DNA of 64,000 nt from Norana najaformis (Eukaryota; Annelida; Clitellata; Crassiclitellata; Hormogastridae): positions 18,912,787-18,976,786 of the forward strand of contig OZ029917.1 of the NCBI GenBank assembly GCA_964023275.1, in the 5' to 3' direction. Each line of letters begins with the position of its first letter. Within the stretch, counting starts at the first letter, position 1. The notes beneath the pieces were generated by a model, which was not told the DNA's origin, made no database searches, and saw only the letters and a program-made list of their open reading frames with translations. Below, piece by piece: positions 59,501 to 64,000 of the stretch. A program made the position numbers and the translations under genes.

Positions 59501-62500
59501 TAGTAAGTTCTGAGGTGTGATAATAAATGATAATAATCGTTCTTTTATGAATGAAGTTGATTGAAGCTCTATCTTTGGAGGTCCTTTAAGATACTGTATG
59601 ATGCCAGTATTAATCTAATTAATCAAATGATTTGTTGTTCAGTAATGATCTAATCTTTTATAGGAATTTGTTGTCCCTGATTATCACTCTTACTTTAATC
59701 TAATCCAGCGATTTATTTTCTAGCCTCAGTCTGGTTGAATCTGATTGATTATTTGTGGTGGCTACAATAATTTTTATTAGGTTACATTGAGTGATTCGAC
59801 ATTACTGGACATGTCATCTCTGAAAGGTGTCTTTAGTGCAGTCCAATACATTACTGATTCTTTAAGGCCTTGAGTTGGCAGTTTTTTTCGTAATGATTTG
59901 ATTATGTTTGTTGTAGATCCATTGATTAAAGTTTGTGGATTAAAAGATGCCGTTCTACAAGCCAAAGAAAAAATCATGAGCACACTCAATACAAAAGTAA
60001 GTTTTATGGCAAGGTTATATTTCCAGTTGGATGTTTCAAGTTTCTTTTGACTGCCTCTTTTAACTGACATTTGGTCTTTCAATTAAGTATGCATGGTTTT
60101 GATTACAGAGTTCACGAGTAAAGTCTTTGCTCATCTTAAACTAAATAAATTCAGACATATTCTATTTAAAAAACTATATAATATAGATTTATCTGAATAA
60201 AAGTTTTGCAAGGCTGACTGAAAATGGAGATAAAAAGAGTGAGAAGGATAGGTGCAATTGAATTCGGTAAAGATAATATTGGGTTCGGTAAAGATAATAT
60301 TGGGTTCGCAGTCTGGAGCCAAAATCTTTCAGAGTGCTTTTACGGCTTTTAAATTGTGTTCAATGGAGAGTTGCATGTCAGTGTCAGGTTTAACTGGCCT
60401 TTGTTATCAGCTAATTAATTACCAATGGTGATATTTGATCTGGAGACTGGAAACTGGTGTTCAAAATCACCATGACGCCTTGGGGAGAGAAAGTTAAATT
60501 TCCCAGCCTGACCAGCCGACCCATTCTTCCCCACCCAATCACAGGCTCTGGTAATTGATGATGTAGGCAGCTGGTAGCTGTATCAGTTTCTCTACAATGC
60601 CTGGTTTGAAACTGGATGAGTGGTTTGCAGTTTCTCTGTTCGTAAGGAATACGTGTGCCATGTGGCCTCAATAATGTCAAGAATTGTGCAAAGCATAATT
60701 TGTGTATGCATGTGTGTGTGCATGTGTGTGTGTGTGCGCACGTGTGTGCGTGCGTGCTTGTGTGTGTGTGTGTTAGTATGTGCTGCTACTTGCTGCCTTC
60801 TTTACTGGATTGTAATTTACTTTGCAGTGCAATTCATATTACTACAATAGCGAGTTTATTATTATTAGTCTTAGTCACTGTGCTGTACAGGAATTATAGC
60901 TGGTTATTTATATAGCGCCTTTCAGGAACTTTTCAAAGGCAGAGTGAATGGGCAGCTGTAAAATTTTAGTGACTGCAAAACTGCTTGGCCGCTTGTTATA
61001 AATACTTCAAATTTTCGACACTTCTCCTTACAATGGCTGGGTATCAACAGAAAGTGTAGGTCAAACCTGGATTCACTGTTTCCCAAAAGCCTTGATCTTC
61101 ATTTAGTGACAACCATAGAAGCAAAGAAGGTCAATCCTTTGAGCTACCCTGAAAAGGTGTTTTTGAGCATAAAGTATTAGCAATGATTTTTCTTTGCCAT
61201 GGCATGTGAAAATGGATGGCCTCCTGATCTCCCACTGAGTATAGACTTGATGTACAAGTGTTTAGCCAAGTTCACTAGAGGACACTGGTAAACAGAAATT
61301 TTGTTGGTTCCAAATTTTGAGTTGGAAGTCCAACGTGCTAACCACTAGGTGACAGAGCTATCCATTCAAGACTTAATTATGGCTGGACAGACTTTCTTTC
61401 GTTCATGAGTTACACGCTATACACTTTGCCACAATTATCTATCCAACCCATAATGCGAACTCACCAACATTTCACCCCTTGCAATTTCTCCGCAGATCTT
61501 TCACTCAAAACTGAAAACACTTCTCTTCCACAAATCCTGGTTCAAATATCCAAATATCCTGGTTCTTCCGTCTTCTTCTCCTTATCTTGCTTTCCAGTTC
61601 AATTTCAAACACCATCCACTGTAGCCGTCTGACTGTCTGCCTGCCTGACTCTTGGATCTTGACCTGGAACCGACCCTTTGTGCCTATTGATTTTGTTTTG
61701 AATGAGTTCCTGTGAATAAGCTGGATACTGCGACTTGGCTTTCTTTGGTCACTGTAGAAATCTCGAGCCTACGATTACAATTTGCCAGTTTCATAATTTT
61801 CTGGGTTTAACCTCAAAGCATGAAAGTATCTACTGCTGTGCCATTACATATGACATAACAGCAAATGACCATCTGTTGATACCTTATGTTTTATGATAAT
61901 AGCGCTATAGAAATTATTAGATTAGATTCAATCAGATAAGTTGCAGTAATACAAACTTGCTTCCCGGTCTGTTTCAGTTGTAACGTGTCTGTTTTCATTG
62001 TATGTGGGTTTTGCTTCTTTTACAAATTGTAGAGTCTGCGAGTCACTCTCAAGATGGAAGTGTCCCACACAGAGCACTCCCACGTTATTGGGAAAGGTGG
62101 GAACAACATACAGCGGGTGATGCAGGAAACAGATTGCCACATCCACTTTCCTGATTCAAATCGTAACAACCTTGGAGAAAAGAGCAATCAGGTCAGCTCA
62201 CTCATCCATCCCTTGCTCACTTTTTGCTGCCAGAATATTGAAAAATTTACTGATACATCTTAGTATTTATCTGGAATAATATGCTACTTCTTTCAAATGT
62301 TCTTTTATGTAAGATTTTAAAAAGGAACTTTAACATGGGTGAACCAGCAAAAATATTTCAGGACACTGGAATTAGGTGAAAGGAGTCTTTGGCTCTGAAT
62401 AGGGCACAGTTCCACATTACACTTTCCTTTGATCTTCAGATGGCCAGAAAAATTTTCAGACTCTTGGAAGTTGAACCAGTATGTCCTAGAATTTGCAATT

Positions 62501-64000
62501 TCTTCCATGTTCAAAGGATTGCTAAATTTATGTCTTTAGGGGAGTGTTGTAAGTGAGCATTTACCGTAGCTCATCTTCAACAACACAGAGAATTTCATAA
62601 ATACTAGTTTTAAGTTATTATTTGCATTATAAAAACAGAAAACTCCTGCTATGTGGTGAATGTTTTTCTTTGCATGGTTAAACAGGTGTCAGTCACTGGA
62701 CAGTGTCCATCTGTTGAAAGTGCTCGGGTTAGAATTCGGGTATGCTTCAGTTTATGACGTTCTTATGTTTACTGAAATTGATAATTGCAATTGTAATTAT
62801 AATCAAGAATTTATATAGTGCCACTTCAAGAGAAACTCGTCAGAGACACTTCCAACCTGACAAAATAAAACCTCGATCGAACATGACGCTTTTCAAGTGC
62901 TTGTGGAAAACAGGCAAAGAGAGGCTAAGGAGTTCATGTTATAGTTTGCTAAGCAACAGTGGGCTGATCACAGCAAAGCTTCTATGCTGGGCTGTGGACA
63001 TTCGAGATCCTTCTTGTTCTTGCAGCAGATAATTTTATGTATTAGCGTCACACAGTGGTCGTGTTAGCCTCAGCTAAACGTACTTTGCTGTTTAGACTTG
63101 ATTAGTTATTTTTGTTGTCTTTCTCTTATTATACTAAGAAATTCTGAGTTTATAGATTAAATTGCAAACATGGCCCATAACTTTACTCTAGAATACACTA
63201 CAGCACCTGTTTATGCCTAACATCTTTTCTTTGAATCGTAGATGCTCCTGCCAATTGTGATTTTGTTTGAGCTGCCCAGTTCTGCATCGCCACCCATGCA
63301 TCTCGACAGTCCCTTAGCCGTGTTCCATCAGATTCAGCAGCGATATGGTGTCAGCATTGTTGCCAAGCAGCATCCGCAGCCAGGACATGGCTACGTACAA
63401 ACTGTCATTGTGAGAGGGTCAGTCTGTAATGCAAAGTCAGTCGAAGAAGCAGCCGTTGTCCTTTTTGAAACTCTTACTGGCCAAGCAGGGGTAAGAATCT
63501 GTGAAATTAGCTTTACATTTGCATATGAACATATTTGGGTATTTATACACAGTATTAACCACTAATTTATTCTTCTGTAAATAGGCCAAGGTTACATTAC
63601 AAGAACAATGACTCAATGCCATGTTGAAATGCTTGTGTCTGGGATTTTAATCGTGGCATAGTGCATGAAATTGGGAATTTGGTGTCAAGAGTGTTTAGTC
63701 TGTCGGTTAGTACTTCAATTCCAGAACCACACTTTCTCAAAGCATCTGAAGGCATTCAATAAATTCATGATGGTTTAGTTTATTCTGCATTAGAGCATTT
63801 AAATGATATTAAAGGCACTATGTCACATGTCTATGTTACTTGATTCATACCTGCCAGTAAAACGCAGTCTTAAGTACATTCAGTAATTATTGTTTTAAAT
63901 GTTTTGCATTAGATAACTTTAATTGTTCTATTTGATTTTTGGCTTGTTTTTTATATTTGCCAATCTCCACTTTCTCGGATGCACTTCAGAACTGGTTCTC
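50371..64000 (+). CDS. BICC1: Bicaudal-C (BICC1), first seven coding exons; 3' end outside window
   Basis: Exons 50371-50551, 54345-54388, 55783-55852, 59917-59996, 62033-62191, 62686-62739 and 63242-63490 join in phase without stops. After an acidic N-terminus come ERFRVDRRKLEQLLQ and the KH1 domain (WPSKLKIGAKSKKDP), KH2 with the intact loop VIGKGGNN and HIHFPDSNRNN, then the first KH-like domain (IVILFELPSS ... TVIVRGS). Bicaudal-C binds mRNAs through its KH domains and recruits the CCR4-NOT deadenylase; its C-terminal SAM domain polymerises. It works in the cytoplasm in oocyte patterning, ciliated epithelia and kidney-like ducts. KH3, the second KH-like and SAM domains should follow beyond 64000. 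ATG at 50371 (or 50374) is chosen as first in-frame Met. Confidence 0.95.
51035..51080 (+). repeat. LINE C-terminal coding scrap
   Basis: LELKTLLFHCAVIP-like translation (compare FQSKLKTFLIHRTYP at 49980-50025), same strand as BICC1. Confidence 0.4.
51310..51525 (+). mobile_element. tRNA-derived SINE, best copy
   Basis: B box CAGGTTCGCGTCCCGG near 51354-51369, then GTCGTGGCTTATTTCAGAG, GGGGACCTTAAATGGCGTG, GAAGGATCTCGCCCG, GAGGCCATATGGCCGCTATA and an (AATTTAC)n tail at 51508-51523. The A box is not clear. Confidence 0.78.
51850..52215 (+). mobile_element. Decayed LINE, C-terminal RT part
   Basis: Translation holds ITSVLHTLHWKPISVYICC (compare ITPVLKSLHWLPVQQRICF of LINE A) and, after breaks, a Trp-Asn-x-Leu-Pro block and RSELKT relic. 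Confidence 0.6.
52655..53615 (-). mobile_element. Decayed L2/CR1 LINE, minus orientation, RT motif B to 3' end
   Basis: Minus-strand translation begins at the motif-B relic GSVLGPLFYILFTADLG (53610-53560), passes a YADD relic, RLRLNPSKTQYIWLG, DLGIELDQELSFKAQV, MDYCSSLYVGLPD and DELHWLPMSQRIHYRV, and ends in a tail region (CAACTTATTCAGC, AAATGTAAAGTAAATG on plus) near 52660-52730. Two longer frames survive, so moderately old. Confidence 0.75.
54345..54388 (+). CDS. BICC1: BICC1 exon 2
   Basis: 44 bases between TTGATTGCAG and GAG|GTAAAA. Encodes ATDEERKNAEEFFTE, linking to KH1. Confidence 0.88.
54507..54562. repeat. (CAGA/CAGG)n tetranucleotide repeat
   Basis: Mixed GACA and GGCA units just downstream of BICC1 exon 2. 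Confidence 0.9.
55340..55680 (-). mobile_element. LINE C-terminal remnant
   Basis: Minus-strand reading gives a HLWNSLQSALRDHCLSL block and a KTRL element, resembling the WNSLP...FKSxLKTxLF end of L2-type RT proteins. Confidence 0.45.
55783..55852 (+). CDS. BICC1: BICC1 exon 3, start of KH1
   Basis: 70 bases between TTTTGATAG and AAAAG|GTTAGG. Encodes IMQETNTTIIWPSKLKIGAK with the KH1 loop GAKSKK. Confidence 0.92.
56955..56999. repeat. (TTA)n microsatellite
   Basis: TTATTATTG passing into pure TTA units. It directly precedes a tRNA-like SINE head and may be its boundary or an older LINE tail. Confidence 0.85.
57045..57240 (+). mobile_element. tRNA-derived SINE
   Basis: TAGTCAAGTGGTTAGCCTGC is a good A box/D-arm and GGTTAGGAGTTCAAATCTCT a good B box 30-45 bases later. 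The body after 57110 has no tRNA pairing. Right boundary estimated. Confidence 0.65.
57619..57789. mobile_element. hAT-like MITE, 171 bp, with 8-bp target duplication
   Basis: Ends CAGTGGTGG and CCGCCACTA form 9-bp terminal inverted repeats with one internal mismatch and one terminal mismatch. TGTGTAAC flanks both sides (57611-57618 and 57790-57797). TSD length and the CAGTGGCGG-like end are those of hAT elements. No coding capacity. Confidence 0.85.
59225..59480 (-). repeat. LINE 3' tail (family T), minus orientation, BICC1 intron 3
   Basis: GTAATCGTAATTGTAAGC, ACAAAATCGATAGGCAGG, AAGATCCAAGAGTCAGGCAG in the same order as 49126-49280. Confidence 0.7.
59917..59996 (+). CDS. BICC1: BICC1 exon 4, end of KH1
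   Basis: 80 bases between TTTGTTGTAG and AAA|GTAAGT. Encodes PLIKVCGLKDAVLQAKEKIM. It is flanked by LINE tails in opposite orientation. Confidence 0.92.
60700..60776. repeat. (TG)n with CG interruptions
   Basis: TGTG/GCGC-rich dinucleotide tract. Confidence 0.9.
60890..61365 (-). mobile_element. Possible SINE: tRNA-like head and L2-type tail
   Basis: On minus, CACCTAGTGGTTAGCACGTT (61360-61335) is a D-arm/A-box-like head, and the left end reads CTGAAAGGCGCTATATAAAT (60923-60904), the L2-type tail. Whether the 475 bases between are one element is not proven. Confidence 0.5.
61480..61790 (+). mobile_element. LINE C-terminal scrap and 3' tail (family T), BICC1 intron 4
   Basis: FHSKLKTLLFHKSW-like translation near 61500-61540 after small repairs by eye, then GATCTTGACCTGGAACCG, CTATTGATTTTGTTTTG, GTGAATAAGCTGG and CACTGTAGAAATCTCGAG before ACGATTACAATTT. 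Confidence 0.7.
61870..61930 (+). repeat. LINE 3' end with TTAGA tail
   Basis: GATAATAGCGCTATAGAAAT then TATTAGATTAGATTCA, matching 13793-13858. Confidence 0.6.
62033..62191 (+). CDS. BICC1: BICC1 exon 5, KH2
   Basis: 53 codons, phase 0 at both ends. HTEHSHVIGKGGNNIQRVMQ holds the KH2 GxxG loop (GKGG). Confidence 0.95.
62192..63241 (+). other. BICC1 introns 5 and 6 (around exon 6)
   Basis: Intron 6 carries a minus-oriented LINE end at 62775-62830 (AATTGCAATTGTAATTATAA then ATTTATATAGTGCCAC). Otherwise nothing recognised. Confidence 0.55.
62686..62739 (+). CDS. BICC1: BICC1 exon 6, end of KH2
   Basis: 18 codons, VSVTGQCPSVESARVRIR, between AAACAG and CGG|GTATGC. Confidence 0.92.
63242..63490 (+). 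CDS. BICC1: BICC1 exon 7, first KH-like domain
   Basis: 83 codons between GAATCGTAG and GGG|GTAAGA. Begins MLLPIVILFELPSS and ends EAAVVLFETLTGQAG. No GxxG loop, as expected for the KH-like fold. Confidence 0.94.
63491..64000 (+). other. BICC1 intron 7, runs off the window
   Basis: AT-rich, no exon for KH3 seen before the right edge. Confidence 0.55.

Larger units (their letters stand above)
55853..59916 (+). other. BICC1 intron 3
   Basis: Holds a (TTA)n run at 56955-56999, a tRNA-like SINE at 57045-57240, a small hAT-like element at 57619-57789 and a LINE tail at 59225-59480. Confidence 0.6.
59997..62032 (+). other. BICC1 intron 4
   Basis: Holds a 21-base tandem duplication at 60266-60307, (TG)n at 60700-60776, a SINE-like block at 60890-61365 (-) and a LINE tail at 61480-61790 (+). 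Confidence 0.6.

Noticed and set aside
1-64000. CRISPR array, operon or phage system
   Set aside because: Introns, SINEs and LINEs show animal nuclear DNA. The direct repeats present are microsatellites without spacers.

Overview
This window is nuclear DNA from an animal. Genes are split into short exons with GT/AG junctions, two of them encode clear animal-specific orthologues (the Polycomb E3 ligase RING1/RNF2 and the RNA-binding protein Bicaudal-C), and the space between is AT-rich and full of LINE, SINE and DNA-transposon remains and microsatellites. Repeat content (L2/CR1-type LINEs, tRNA- and 5S-derived SINE-like pieces, hAT-like fragments) and a lophotrochozoan-looking 5S core suggest a marine invertebrate, perhaps a mollusc. 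The species cannot be named from the sequence.

Layout. 1-1485: decayed ZMYM1/hAT-type transposase. 2695-4674 (-): two-exon gene for a small two-pass membrane protein with a long serine/arginine-rich tail, family not recognised. 6855-9424 (+): LINE with an open reverse-transcriptase frame, 5'-truncated inside the endonuclease. 9425-16848: no genes, SINE and LINE tails, microsatellites, a clean hairpin. 16849-22527 (-): four-exon RING1/RNF2 orthologue, complete. 23110-26280 (+): second LINE lineage with an intact 968-residue endonuclease/RT protein, followed by a 52-bp palindrome and a fragment of the same LINE interrupted by a small inverted-repeat transposon. 30495-44356 (-): six coding exons of a roughly 1160-residue serine-rich protein with a central coiled coil, resembling CCSER1/2; its introns hold LINE remnants and a 5S-like sequence. 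A probable non-coding first exon lies near 48940-49020. 50371 to the right edge (+): first seven coding exons of Bicaudal-C (KH1, KH2, first KH-like domain); the rest lies outside.

The CCSER-like gene and BICC1 are divergent. The roughly 1.35 kb between their 5' ends is largely filled by LINE 3' ends in opposite orientations. The same tail family recurs in inverted orientation around BICC1 exon 4. The genes are unrelated housekeeping or developmental genes and show no sign of forming a pathway. I found no intact rRNA or tRNA gene, no CRISPR array and no prokaryote-type operon. The most notable items are structural: nested and TSD-flanked small DNA transposons, the palindrome, the inverted repeats, and SINEs sharing LINE-like tails.
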